Part shown: positions 1-8,235 of the stretch, in pieces | Numbering within the stretch: the first letter of the stretch is position 1 | Layout: every line of letters begins with the position of its first letter | Source of the DNA: an uncultured Muribaculaceae bacterium | Lineage (GTDB): Bacteria; Bacteroidota; Bacteroidia; Bacteroidales; Muribaculaceae | Assembly (NCBI GenBank): GCA_910579035.1 | Contig: CAJTSR010000003.1 | Location: 81,589 to 145,588 of the forward strand | Length of the DNA stretch: 64,000 nucleotides | Direction: 5' to 3' | Notes under the pieces: model-generated | What the model was told of the DNA's origin: nothing | Seen by the model: the letters and a program-made list of their open reading frames with translations, nothing else | The model's database searches: none | Program-made: the position numbers and the translations under genes

Positions 1-1
1 C

Positions 2-118
2 GTTATCAACGGAGTGCGCATCACCGACGATATGCCCGGCAAGCCCAGATGGTACAAGACCGGCGATATGGCCCGCATCTTTATCGGCGAGCACGTCGAT
101 GGTGTGGTGTTTAAGTAG
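2..118 (+). CDS. 3' end of an unidentified protein (partial at window edge)
   Basis: An open frame enters from the left edge and stops at TAG 116-118, giving 38 residues ending in GEHVDGVVFK. Codon use matches the enzymes that follow and the strand is the same, so it is probably the last part of another gene of the polysaccharide-degradation locus. I do not recognise the family from this short C-terminus. Confidence 0.6.
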   Translation, partial: VINGVRITDDMPGKPRWYKTGDMARIFIGEHVDGVVFK

Positions 119-150
119 TTAGGTGTTTAAGTGGTTAGGTGGTTGGGTTT
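119..150. repeat. short GT-rich imperfect repeat
   Basis: The gap between the partial gene and the next start is an imperfect repeat of TTAGGTG / GTGGTTAG units. It resembles the simple direct repeats seen at 33820 and 55901 in this window. No promoter is visible in it. Confidence 0.4.
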
Positions 151-162
151 CACCAAAGACAT

Positions 163-876
163 ATGAAAAAACTGATATATACACTTTTGGCAACGGCGTC
201 GCTTGGAGCGGCTGTGTTGCCGGCCAATGGCGAAGTAAGGGGCGGTAAGCCCGACTGGATTAACTTCGGATTCTACGAGAAAGCGAACGACGAGCTTGCA
301 TCGGCTGCCGTCGACAGTGCCCGCGTGGTATTTCTCGGCAATTCCATAACTCAGTTTTGGGTCGAGCGTCGTCCCGGCTTTTTCGCCGCGCATCCCGGCT
401 ATGTGGGCCGTGGCATTGCCGGGCAGACCACTTACCAGTTTTTGGGGCGTTTCCGCGAAGATGTTATCAATCTTCGTCCTGCCGTGGTGGTAATCAATGC
501 AGCCACTAACGATGTGGCCGAGAACACCCACGTCTATGACGAAGAACGCACTTTCGGAAACATTGTGTCGATGGTGGAGCTTGCTCAGGCAAACGGCATC
601 AGGGTGATTCTCACTACCACGTTGCCGGCCATAGGGTTTGGTTGGGATCCGACAATTACCGATGCTCCCGCCAAGATTGCGGCGCTCAACAAGCGGCTGC
701 GAGCTTACGCATCGGATAAAAACATTCCTTTTGTAGATTATTACTCGGCTATGGCCGCCGATGACGGCAGCGGCGCGCTCAAGCCGGGATATAGCAATGA
801 CGGTGTTCATCCCACTGTCGAGGGCTACGAGGTGATGGAAGCGCTCATCGTGCCCGTAATCAATTCTGTACTGTGA
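163..876 (+). CDS. secreted SGNH/GDSL-family hydrolase (probable carbohydrate esterase)
   Basis: 237 aa from the ATG at 163; the ATG eight codons upstream would spoil the signal peptide. Residues 1-23 are a signal peptide. The SGNH blocks are visible: GNSIT with nucleophile Ser61, the oxyanion Gly in GIAGQTT (about 84-90), TND with Asn117, and DGVHP with Asp213 and His216 as the rest of the triad. Family members are lipases or deacylases; near lyases and glycosidases it most likely removes acetyl or similar esters from a glycan. The next gene starts 1 nt after its stop, so the two are co-transcribed. The substrate is inferred only from context. Confidence 0.85.
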   Translation: MKKLIYTLLATASLGAAVLPANGEVRGGKPDWINFGFYEKANDELASAAVDSARVVFLGNSITQFWVERRPGFFAAHPGYVGRGIAGQTTYQFLGRFREDVINLRPAVVVINAATNDVAENTHVYDEERTFGNIVSMVELAQANGIRVILTTTLPAIGFGWDPTITDAPAKIAALNKRLRAYASDKNIPFVDYYSAMAADDGSGALKPGYSNDGVHPTVEGYEVMEALIVPVINSVL

Positions 877-877
877 T

Positions 878-3091
878 ATGAAAAAGATAATGGCACTGCT
901 GTTTGCGGCAGTGATGGCGGGCGCTATGCTTGCCGACGCAAAGATAAAGCATCCGAGCCTGCTTTTCACACCCGACAGGGTGGAGGCGGCCCGCAATGCT
1001 GTGAAATCCGATACCGCCATGGCCTCTGCATGGCATAAGATACTCGCCGAGGCCGACGCGCAGCTTGTCAAAGGCGATGTGCGCAAACTCGAGTACCCGG
1101 CACTGGCTTTCCAGATGACCGGCGACAAGCGCTATGCCGACAAGATCCGCGAGGTGCTGCTCAAAACGGCCAAGGTGAAGTCGTGGGGCGATTCCGAGAT
1201 GCTTGCCCGCAAGCCCGCGTGGCGCTCGGAGCTGCAGATGGCGCATCGTGCATTTCAGCTCGCTCTGGCTTATGATGCTGTATACAACGAGCTTAGTGCC
1301 TCCGACCGCCGCGAGATAGCGCAGGGACTCTACAATCTCGCGGTTGAGCCGCTGCTCGGCGACTGGCTCAACGAGCCTACGCGGGTGCATTCGCTCAACT
1401 CGATGGGCCACAACTGGTGGACCTCATGCGTGGGTATGGGAGGTATTCTCGGCCTTGCTTTGGCAAACGAGCTGCCCGGCATGGAGGCGCAGGTGGAGGC
1501 AGCCGTGGAGTCGCTCCCTGAGTGGTTCGATTTCGCCGGCGATGTCATACAGCGCAAGCCCAAGACTTTCGACCGCGACGGCGGTATGTACGAGAGCATC
1601 AACTACGCGAGCTTCGGTACGACGGAGGCTCTGCTGCTGCGCCTTGCGTGGCTCAACAGCCACCCCGGAGCCAAGCTTGAGCCTATAGACCAGATGGAAA
1701 AACTCGCCCCATTCTTCTGCCATGTGGCTTATCCACGCACAGGCGAGCTATATAGCATAAACTTCGGCGACAGCCATAAGAATGTTACCGGCGAAGCCTC
1801 TATGCTGTTGGCCTATGCCATGGGGGCTGAGGCGCCCGAAACGCTATGGTATGTCGACCAGCTCCGTGCCGGACAGCATCGCGAGGGCTTCCCGCGCCAT
1901 TTCCCCATGGGCTTCCTCTATATCCCGCGCGGTAAGAAGGCGCCGGCAAGTCCCGCGCTTCCCACCTCGCATCTGTGGAAGGACTTCGGCTGGGCCACTA
2001 TGCGCGATTCGTGGGATAAGGACGCCACGATGCTGGCAGTGAAAAGCGGTATGACGTGGAATCATAGCCATGCCGACGCCAATTCGTTCATTGTTTTCCA
2101 CAAAGGTGTCGACATTATCAAAGACGCCGGTAACTGTAGCTATGGCAAGCCCGAGTATCGCGGCTACTTCTTCCAGAGCGACGCACACAATGTGGTGAAG
2201 TTCGACGGCGAGGGGCAGCCCGCTTATCAGCAGTACCACGGCGCTATGCTGCCCGGCTCTGTGAGCGGTCTTCTCGATGCGGGCAATATCAAGTATGTGA
2301 TGGCCGACGGCACAGGGCCGATGAGCCACGCCTTCAACCGTAACTTCCGCCATTTCCTGTGGATAGACAATGTTATCTACATTATTGACGACCTCGGCAG
2401 CCATAAGCCGGGGCACTACGAATGGCTGTGGCACCCCGGAGGCGAGGCCGTCAAGCGCGGCTACGACCTCAATGTCACCAACGGCAACTCCGCCGTGGCA
2501 ATTCGTCCGCTATATCCCCGTCTGTTGGCTTACAGCGGCTTTGTGCACGACTATCCCGACGATTTGTACTGGGAAGAGCGTCAAGGCCCTACCGAAGACC
2601 TCCGTGGCACCGAGAAATACTGGAGCTTCCACCTGCCCGAAACCGTGAGCAAGGTAAAGGGGGTGACTGCCGTAATACTCAAGGACAGCCCCGACCAGAA
2701 AGAGCTTCCGCAGATGGAACGCAGGCAGGGCGCCGACTGGATAGGTCTGCGCGTGACTTACAAAGGCAAGGTTACCGACATATACATCAACCAGCTTGCC
2801 GACGGACGGCTGATGCACCTCAACTCGTGGATCGAAGCCGACGGGTGGAATACCGACGCCTATATGTTTGCGGTGTCTTATCCCGAAGGCACTTCTTCGG
2901 CTGATGCCAAGGAGCTGTTCATAGGCCACGGCAGCAGCCTGCGCCGTGGGGACGATGTGCGCTTCTCGTCGCTTGCCAAGCTCAATGTGATAGCCAAGGA
3001 CGGCAAAGTGCAGGCGGCAGGCCAACCCCGTATGCGCTTCTCCCTCAAGCAGAACGGCAAACTCCGCAAATACACCCTCACCGCCGACTAA
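878..3091 (+). CDS. heparinase II/III-family polysaccharide lyase
   Basis: 737 aa with a signal peptide (about 1-21). An all-alpha toroid domain spans roughly 25-360, including NSMGHNWW near 174-181, and a heparinase II/III beta-sandwich follows. The family motif lies at about 392-403, with His396, His398, Asp400 and Asn402 in NHSHADANS. Such enzymes cleave uronic-acid glycans by beta-elimination and leave a 4,5-unsaturated uronyl end, which the GH88 enzyme at 15108 could then remove. Length and architecture fit PL12/15/17/21-type enzymes, but the family and substrate cannot be fixed by eye. It follows the SGNH esterase after 1 nt and ends at a strong terminator shared with the convergent cassette. 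Confidence 0.87.
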   Translation: MKKIMALLFAAVMAGAMLADAKIKHPSLLFTPDRVEAARNAVKSDTAMASAWHKILAEADAQLVKGDVRKLEYPALAFQMTGDKRYADKIREVLLKTAKVKSWGDSEMLARKPAWRSELQMAHRAFQLALAYDAVYNELSASDRREIAQGLYNLAVEPLLGDWLNEPTRVHSLNSMGHNWWTSCVGMGGILGLALANELPGMEAQVEAAVESLPEWFDFAGDVIQRKPKTFDRDGGMYESINYASFGTTEALLLRLAWLNSHPGAKLEPIDQMEKLAPFFCHVAYPRTGELYSINFGDSHKNVTGEASMLLAYAMGAEAPETLWYVDQLRAGQHREGFPRHFPMGFLYIPRGKKAPASPALPTSHLWKDFGWATMRDSWDKDATMLAVKSGMTWNHSHADANSFIVFHKGVDIIKDAGNCSYGKPEYRGYFFQSDAHNVVKFDGEGQPAYQQYHGAMLPGSVSGLLDAGNIKYVMADGTGPMSHAFNRNFRHFLWIDNVIYIIDDLGSHKPGHYEWLWHPGGEAVKRGYDLNVTNGNSAVAIRPLYPRLLAYSGFVHDYPDDLYWEERQGPTEDLRGTEKYWSFHLPETVSKVKGVTAVILKDSPDQKELPQMERRQGADWIGLRVTYKGKVTDIYINQLADGRLMHLNSWIEADGWNTDAYMFAVSYPEGTSSADAKELFIGHGSSLRRGDDVRFSSLAKLNVIAKDGKVQAAGQPRMRFSLKQNGKLRKYTLTAD

Positions 3092-3106
3092 CCCCCGCCA
3101 TTACAA

Positions 3107-3152
3107 AACATAATTGCCCGCAGCCTGAATCTCGGTTGCGGGCAATTATGTT
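3107..3152. terminator. bidirectional terminator hairpin between convergent genes
   Basis: A perfect 16-bp stem, arms 3107-3122 and 3137-3152, with a 14-nt loop. It lies between the stop of the lyase gene (3091) and the end of the SecB-like gene (3161), so it can end transcription from both sides. The base of the stem is AT-rich, giving short T or A runs on either strand. Confidence 0.85.
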
Positions 3153-3160
3153 TAGAGGAA

Positions 3161-3571
3161 TTATACTGTAAATCCTGAAGTTATGAAGTTTTGGAAATAA
3201 ACAGGAGGTATCACTATTTCGTTCAGAGCCGTGTCGGCCGTCTTTATAGACAGAGCGCCACGGAGCGCCCCGTAGTTGAAAGATGCAAATTGCACCAAAG
3301 CAAGGGGGTTGAATTCGACCCGTCCTTCGTTGTTGCGGAGCTCTTCGACGGATTCTTGCGAAATTTCGAAATAGCTCGTCATAACGGCTTTCATTATAAA
3401 TTCGCCTGAAGATGATGCCGAGAGGGTTATTTTGTTTGCAAGAAGACGTTGTTCTTCGTCGTAGGAGAACTCTATGTCGGTGTTGAATGATATTTCGCGA
3501 CCCGTTTCCAGTGGCTTGTCGGTGAGGACGGCAAACTGCTCAAGATCTATTTTTCTGTATTTATACTGCAT
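3161..3571 (-). CDS. SecB-like chaperone (third gene of a putative toxin-antitoxin-chaperone module)
   Basis: 136 aa, a little shorter than E. coli SecB (about 155). The SecB pattern is visible. Long beta-strands (about 25-72) end in SYFEIS, matching the GIFSI strand of SecB. An amphipathic helix at about 88-107 (ALVQFASFNYGALRGAL) matches the LFPYAREC helix. NEIVIPPVYFQNFI (117-130) matches LAPVNFDALF. Its start overlaps the end of the XRE gene by 11 nt, so they are translationally coupled. SecB-like proteins beside toxin-antitoxin pairs act as chaperones that fold the antitoxin. General SecB is otherwise rare in this phylum. The family call rests on pattern, not a search. Confidence 0.72.
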   Translation of the reverse strand: MQYKYRKIDLEQFAVLTDKPLETGREISFNTDIEFSYDEEQRLLANKITLSASSSGEFIMKAVMTSYFEISQESVEELRNNEGRVEFNPLALVQFASFNYGALRGALSIKTADTALNEIVIPPVYFQNFITSGFTV

Positions 3572-3995
3572 AGGTTGTCGGTGTTGATATATTGAAGAAG
3601 CTTCCCGAGCTTGTCTTAGCTGAATATACCTTGCTGCTTGCTGTTTGTTTGTGGGTGATTCTTGCCGGGAATGAGATTGTGGCTGTAAATTCGTAGGGAC
3701 GGTCGATATGGACTATCTGTTTGCCGATGGCACTTTGTATTCGGCTAATTGTTTCGAGAGTAAGGTTTTCCGCTCCTTTGAGTATTTTTGCCACATAGGC
3801 GGGAGATACTTCCATTTTTTCGGCCAGTGCCTTTTGTGTCATTTCGTTTGTGCGCAGGTAATGGTACAATGCAAGTGCCACGTCCTGCGACATAGAGCGC
3901 CACGCGCGGCTTTCCTTGCGTTCGCGTGCACGCCGAGCAGAAGCCTCGGAGCGAGGTCTGATCGCGGCGTCAAGTTTATCTAAGTTCAATTCCAT
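3561..3995 (-). CDS. XRE-family HTH antitoxin with C-terminal extension
   Basis: 144 aa. A basic N-terminus (RPRSEASARRARERKESR, 13-30) precedes an XRE helix-turn-helix at about 50-90 (MTQKALAEKMEVSPAYVAKILKG), the usual DNA-binding core of HigA-type antitoxins. A 45-residue tail (99-144) with alternating hydrophobic and aromatic residues (Phe103, Ile108, Phe109, Tyr124, Phe133, Phe134) ends in TPTTYAV. Such tails resemble the chaperone-addiction segment of TAC antitoxins. It starts 39 nt after the putative toxin stop and overlaps the SecB-like gene by 11 nt. It probably represses the cassette promoter near 4622. The antitoxin role is inferred from context. Confidence 0.72.
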   Translation of the reverse strand: MELNLDKLDAAIRPRSEASARRARERKESRAWRSMSQDVALALYHYLRTNEMTQKALAEKMEVSPAYVAKILKGAENLTLETISRIQSAIGKQIVHIDRPYEFTATISFPARITHKQTASSKVYSAKTSSGSFFNISTPTTYAV

Positions 3996-4034
3996 AATTA
4001 GTTGTTAACCAATCTGCGATTATATAGGGGACTG

Positions 4035-4577
4035 CTATGAAAAGTTGTCTATCAAATATTTTCGTACACGACGTATGTCTTTAAGTACAAAATCTTTGAT
4101 TCCGGGCGAAGTCTGTATTTTATCTCCGAGCTTTATGCCTCCACCTGTTATAACATATTTGTTTGGCGCAAGTTTTATGGCATAAAGCCTTAACAGAGAT
4201 GGCCGTCCGGGACCGTATGATTTTACAGGAGTATATTCGTATACGTTTTTAAATTCGCCATCAAGATATTTAAAATGTGAGTCTAAATCAGGGATTTCAT
4301 TATTTTCTGAGTTTAGGGCAAGCTCTTCTAAAAATATTTCTAACTCTTCTGCCTCTTTGATTACCTGCCGTGTGGCTGACTCGATATTTGGTATATTTTT
4401 CCATACTTCATTTTCCAAAAAGCTTTCATTTTCTTTAAAGAAAGTGCGTACATATGTTGTGTCATTGTGCATGTCAAAAAATTTGTCGTATTCATTGTCT
4501 TCTTCGCCATATTTGATGCTTAGCAGACTTTTCCCAAAAATTGATACAATAGAGATATCATCATCGTTGTTTTTCAT
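4035..4577 (-). CDS. putative toxin of the TAC-like cassette (unknown fold)
   Basis: 180 aa and acidic, with clearly AT-rich coding unlike the flanking enzymes. The N-terminal part (10-60) predicts strands and helices with a conserved-looking EYDKFFDMHND segment. The C-terminus has LRLYAIKLAPNKYVITGGG (129-147) followed by a basic helix IRRVRKYLI (168-176). I recall uncharacterised Bacteroidota proteins with a similar 'RLYAI...ITGG.IK' ending next to XRE genes. The beta-hairpin with Arg/Tyr could be a distant RelE/HigB-like edge, but this is not established. As first gene of the cassette, before an XRE regulator, it is best explained as the toxin. Confidence 0.55.
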   Translation of the reverse strand: MKNNDDDISIVSIFGKSLLSIKYGEEDNEYDKFFDMHNDTTYVRTFFKENESFLENEVWKNIPNIESATRQVIKEAEELEIFLEELALNSENNEIPDLDSHFKYLDGEFKNVYEYTPVKSYGPGRPSLLRLYAIKLAPNKYVITGGGIKLGDKIQTSPGIKDFVLKDIRRVRKYLIDNFS

Positions 4578-4621
4578 AATATTAATTTGTGGGTTAATAT
4601 ATAAAAAATTATTCTATAGTG

Positions 4622-4652
4622 CAAAGGTATGAATTTCTTGGGATAGCACAAA
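4622..4652 (-). promoter_or_regulatory. promoter of the TAC-like cassette
   Basis: On the minus strand there is a -33 TTTG (4649-4652), a 19-bp spacer and the -7 box TACCTTTG (4622-4629), matching the Bacteroidota consensus. It lies 44 bp upstream of the putative toxin start, so the three-gene cassette has its own promoter. No clear operator palindrome was seen around it. Confidence 0.75.
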
Positions 4653-4756
4653 ATAAAAAGACAATAAAATTAACTTATAGGTTGATTTTTGTATGGGCAT
4701 TTGTGGTTAAGTGGCGGGGTGGGGCTTGTCGTATTATGTTGCGAATGAGAAATGCT

Positions 4757-6667
4757 ATGTTTATGAAGTTTAAACGATATTTGGCCTGTTTGTTGGCAGG
4801 TGTTGCCGCGTTCGGTGTTGCCGGGCAGTCGGTTTATCCGGGACAGCACGAAGGGCGGCTGGCTGTGGAAATGAAAGGTGATGTGAAGGCGTATGCTTTC
4901 GACCTTAGGGACGTGCGGCTGCTTCCGGGGCGTGTGCGTGATAATTTGGAGCGCGATTCGGCGTGGATGGCCTCGGTAGAGGTGCGCCGACTGGTACACA
5001 GTTTCCGCAATAATGCCGGAGTGTTTGCCGGCTTGGAGGGCGGCTATGAGAGCATACCGAAGTACGGAGGCTGGGAATCGCTCGACTGCGACCTGCGCGG
5101 ACATACCACCGGCCATTTCCTGTCGGCCTGTGGCCTTATGTACGCGGCCACCGGCGCAGAACTGTTCAAGCTTAAAAGCGACAGCATTGTCGACGCCCTT
5201 GCCGAGGTGCAGACAGCGCTCGGCTCTTCAGGCTATCTCAGCGCTTTCCCGGAGCAGCTGATAGAGCGCAACCTCGCGGGGAAAAGTGTGTGGGCGCCGT
5301 GGTACACGCTCCATAAGATATTGGCCGGGCTTATCGACTCGTATCTGTACTGCGGCAACGACCGCGCCCTCGAAGTTGCCAACAAGATGGCCGACTGGGC
5401 CTATGCCAAGCTGATAGGCAGGCCGGAGGAAACGAGGCGCCTGATGCTGCGCAACGAGTTCGGCGGCGTCAACGAGGCTTTCTATAACCTCTATTCCATC
5501 ACTGCCGACAAGCGCCACAAGGAGCTTGCCGAGTATTTTTATCACAACGATGTAATAGACCCGTTGCGTCACGGCAGGGACGATATGGGCACAAAGCATA
5601 CCAATACCTTTATTCCCAAATTGATAGGCGAGGCTCGCAACTACGAGTTGTGCGACGCGGAGCATAGCCGTGATATGGCGGAGCTATTCTATGGCACGGT
5701 GACGGGAAGCCACGCTTTCGTTACAGGCTCTGTGAGCCAGAAAGAGCATTTTTTCGATACTTCCAAGTTCTCGAAATTCCTCAACGGTTATACCGGCGAA
5801 AGCTGCTGCACATACAATATGCTCAAGCTCGCGCGTCATCTTTTCTGTTGGGACGCCTCGGCGGCGGTTGCCGATTATTATGAGCGGGCGCTATACAATC
5901 ATATCCTCGCGCAGCAGGACACCGAGAGCGGCATGGTGTGCTACTTCCTGCCTATGCTCAGCGGCGCATACAAGGTTTACAGCACGCCGGAGCATTCGTT
6001 TTGGTGCTGCGTGGGCAGTGGCTTCGAGAGCCACGCCAAATATGCCGAGGCGATATATTATCACGGCGACAATGAGTTGTTCGTAAATATGTTTATGCCG
6101 TCGGAACTGAACTGGCGGGATAAGGGTCTAAGGCTTACCCAGCGCACGCGCTTCCCTGAGGAACAGACTACCGTGCTCACAGTCAACGAAGCACCGTCGT
6201 CGAAACTCGCCATATCGCTGCGCTATCCTGAGTGGAGCGGCAAGCCTGTGGTTAAGGTCAACGGGCGCAAGGTTGCCGTCAAGGCTGCTCCGTCGTCGTA
6301 TATCACTCTGAACCGCCGTTGGAAAGCCGGCGACAGAATCGAGGTGGAATATCCGATGAGCCTGCGTGTGGAAACTGCTCCCGACGATGCCTCTCGCGGA
6401 GCGCTTATGTACGGCCCCGTGGTGCTGGCCGGAGATCTGGGCACAGAGGGTATGGTCGCTCCGGCGCCGTTTTCCGACCCCACGGTCCGGAATGATTACT
6501 ATGCGTACGACTACAAAATCCCTGCGGGGCTGAACACGACTCTTGACCCGGCGTCTGTCCGCCGCGTGGAGGGACTGAGGTTTGAAACAGCCGACGGTCG
6601 CCGCATAGAGCCGTTGTACGATATCCACCACCGTCGCTACGTGGTATACTGGAATCTAAACAAATGA
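4757..6667 (+). CDS. GH127/GH146-family (DUF1680) beta-L-arabinofuranosidase-like enzyme
   Basis: About 636 aa with a signal peptide (MKFKRYLACLLAG...). I start at 4757; 4763 is nearly as good, and the longer upstream reading has no signal peptide. The (alpha/alpha)6 domain opens with the DUF1680 hallmark LRDVRLLPGRV. Glu348 with Cys350/Cys351 in GESCCTYNML and Cys417/Cys418 in FWCCVGSG match the acidic residue and the zinc-binding cysteine cluster, one of whose cysteines is the nucleophile in characterised arabinofuranosidases. A beta-sandwich C-terminus follows. It releases beta-L-arabinofuranose from plant glycans in known members. It overlaps the next gene in ATGA at 6664. Confidence 0.88.
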   Translation: MFMKFKRYLACLLAGVAAFGVAGQSVYPGQHEGRLAVEMKGDVKAYAFDLRDVRLLPGRVRDNLERDSAWMASVEVRRLVHSFRNNAGVFAGLEGGYESIPKYGGWESLDCDLRGHTTGHFLSACGLMYAATGAELFKLKSDSIVDALAEVQTALGSSGYLSAFPEQLIERNLAGKSVWAPWYTLHKILAGLIDSYLYCGNDRALEVANKMADWAYAKLIGRPEETRRLMLRNEFGGVNEAFYNLYSITADKRHKELAEYFYHNDVIDPLRHGRDDMGTKHTNTFIPKLIGEARNYELCDAEHSRDMAELFYGTVTGSHAFVTGSVSQKEHFFDTSKFSKFLNGYTGESCCTYNMLKLARHLFCWDASAAVADYYERALYNHILAQQDTESGMVCYFLPMLSGAYKVYSTPEHSFWCCVGSGFESHAKYAEAIYYHGDNELFVNMFMPSELNWRDKGLRLTQRTRFPEEQTTVLTVNEAPSSKLAISLRYPEWSGKPVVKVNGRKVAVKAAPSSYITLNRRWKAGDRIEVEYPMSLRVETAPDDASRGALMYGPVVLAGDLGTEGMVAPAPFSDPTVRNDYYAYDYKIPAGLNTTLDPASVRRVEGLRFETADGRRIEPLYDIHHRRYVVYWNLNK

Positions 6668-8235
6668 TATTCATAATGAAATTAGCAAGCACATTATCGG
6701 CACTACTCCTTGTCGCAGCCTCGGCCACGGCGAGAGAGTTCGTGCATCCCGGCCTGTCGTATACCGACCGGGATATCGAGCGTATGCAGCAGCTTATCGC
6801 TGATGGCGCCGAACCTTATTGCGCTACATTCGATGCGCTGAAAAACAGCAAATATTCAACTGTCGGTGCTGAAATCACCCCTATAACGAGTATTCCCGAA
6901 GGGCGCTTCAACGCCACTGTGGGCGAGGACGGACGCCGTGTCCACGATCTGGCCTTGATGTACAGACTCACGGGCGACCGCGCTTATGCCGACGAGGCTG
7001 TGAAGCGCCTTAACCGCTACAACGGCTTGACAAACTGCAGCGCCCGTGGCACCGGCCCTCTCGACAACGGCAAGGTGTATCTTATGATTGAAGGTGCCGA
7101 GCTGTTGCGCGATTACGACGGCTGGGCCGAAGCCGACCGCCGTGCCTTCGCCGATATGCTGGTACACCCCGGCTACAGCGACACCGAGTTCCCGTCGGGC
7201 AGCTACAATCTGGACGATGCCAAGAACGACGTCACATTCTACTGGAATATCTACCAGTTCGACCAAGGCCGATGGGGCAATCAGGGCCTGTTTGCCGCCC
7301 GTGCTATGATGGCTATGGGCATATTTCTTGATAACGAGAAGATTTATGACCGCGCACTGCGCTACCTGCGCAGTATGGACGCCCGCGAGGACGATATTCC
7401 ATATCCCTGCCAGACGCCTGTGAGCGGCAGCGAGAACAATGCCGCCGACACCAACCGTACCCACATATCGTATAACGGCTCGTGGAAACCCTCCGACAGG
7501 CAGTTCATATCCGACGAGGCGCTCCAGTACTATATCTATGCCAACGGCCAGTGTCAGGAAACATGCCGCGACCAAGGCCACGCCATGGTGGGAGTTGGGC
7601 TGTATACCGATCTTGCCGAGATGGCCGCGAGTCAGGGTGACGACCTTTACGGCGATCTCGACTGTCGCATACTGCTCGGACTGGAGTATTCCATCAGATA
7701 CAATATGACTCACGACTGGCCCGAGCCGTGGGAGCCGTCGGGCTATTCCAAGACTGAGGCCGACTGTACCTTCGATAACGGCGTTTTCTATCAGGCCAAA
7801 TCACGCTCGCCGCGCTGGGAGGCTATCAAACCTTATGCCGAAGACCGCTACAAGGCGTTCAGTTGTGTGCGCTATCTCTCGCAGGCTCTTGCCCACTATA
7901 AGCACCGAGGCAGGGACAGCCGGTCGGAATCGCTTGACCCTTCGCGCTACGAATGGCTTCAGAAGGCTGTCGACCAATACATCGGCGACGGCATCGAGGA
8001 CTGGGGCGCTTCAGGCCATCACTATGAGTGGAAAGGGTGGGGCACACTCACCAAGCGCATTCCCGAAAATTCGGACAGCGGCACAACCTCGATAGGCACC
8101 GTGGAGCCGGATAAAGCCTCGGCGCCGGAGTACTACAATGTGGCAGGCTATAAGGTGGACGGCGATAATCTTAAGACAGGTCTTTACATAGAGCGCCGTG
8201 GCAATGACAGCAACCTAATCCTCAAGGTAGAATGA
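6664..8235 (+). CDS. alginate-lyase-fold (PF05426-like) secreted protein
   Basis: 523 aa; the ATG at 6664 overlaps the previous stop, and MKLAST at 6676 is an equally likely start with a clean signal peptide. The body is an alpha/alpha barrel with YWNIYQFDQGRWGNQG (near 195-210) and ETCRDQGHAMVGVG, where Gln304 and His306 occupy the position of the conserved N/Q-x-H of alginate-lyase-like proteins. The C-terminal 40 residues form a short beta-rich tail. Related Bacteroidota proteins sit in polysaccharide loci and are presumed lyases on uronic-acid glycans; activity is not proven by sequence. ATGA overlap with the next gene at 8232 implies coupled translation. Confidence 0.75.
   Translation: MIFIMKLASTLSALLLVAASATAREFVHPGLSYTDRDIERMQQLIADGAEPYCATFDALKNSKYSTVGAEITPITSIPEGRFNATVGEDGRRVHDLALMYRLTGDRAYADEAVKRLNRYNGLTNCSARGTGPLDNGKVYLMIEGAELLRDYDGWAEADRRAFADMLVHPGYSDTEFPSGSYNLDDAKNDVTFYWNIYQFDQGRWGNQGLFAARAMMAMGIFLDNEKIYDRALRYLRSMDAREDDIPYPCQTPVSGSENNAADTNRTHISYNGSWKPSDRQFISDEALQYYIYANGQCQETCRDQGHAMVGVGLYTDLAEMAASQGDDLYGDLDCRILLGLEYSIRYNMTHDWPEPWEPSGYSKTEADCTFDNGVFYQAKSRSPRWEAIKPYAEDRYKAFSCVRYLSQALAHYKHRGRDSRSESLDPSRYEWLQKAVDQYIGDGIEDWGASGHHYEWKGWGTLTKRIPENSDSGTTSIGTVEPDKASAPEYYNVAGYKVDGDNLKTGLYIERRGNDSNLILKVE

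Noticed and set aside
119..150. Insertion-sequence end
   Set aside because: Only short GT-rich repeats without inverted ends or a transposase; no mobile element is visible anywhere in the window.
3161..3571. SecB-like gene as the general export chaperone
   Set aside because: It is short, in a three-gene cassette with an XRE regulator, and in an AT-rich insert. A cassette chaperone fits better than the housekeeping SecB.
3561..4577. Ordinary two-gene HigBA module
   Set aside because: The first protein is 180 aa, nearly twice the size of HigB, and lacks an obvious RelE-type catalytic set; the third overlapping gene also argues against it.
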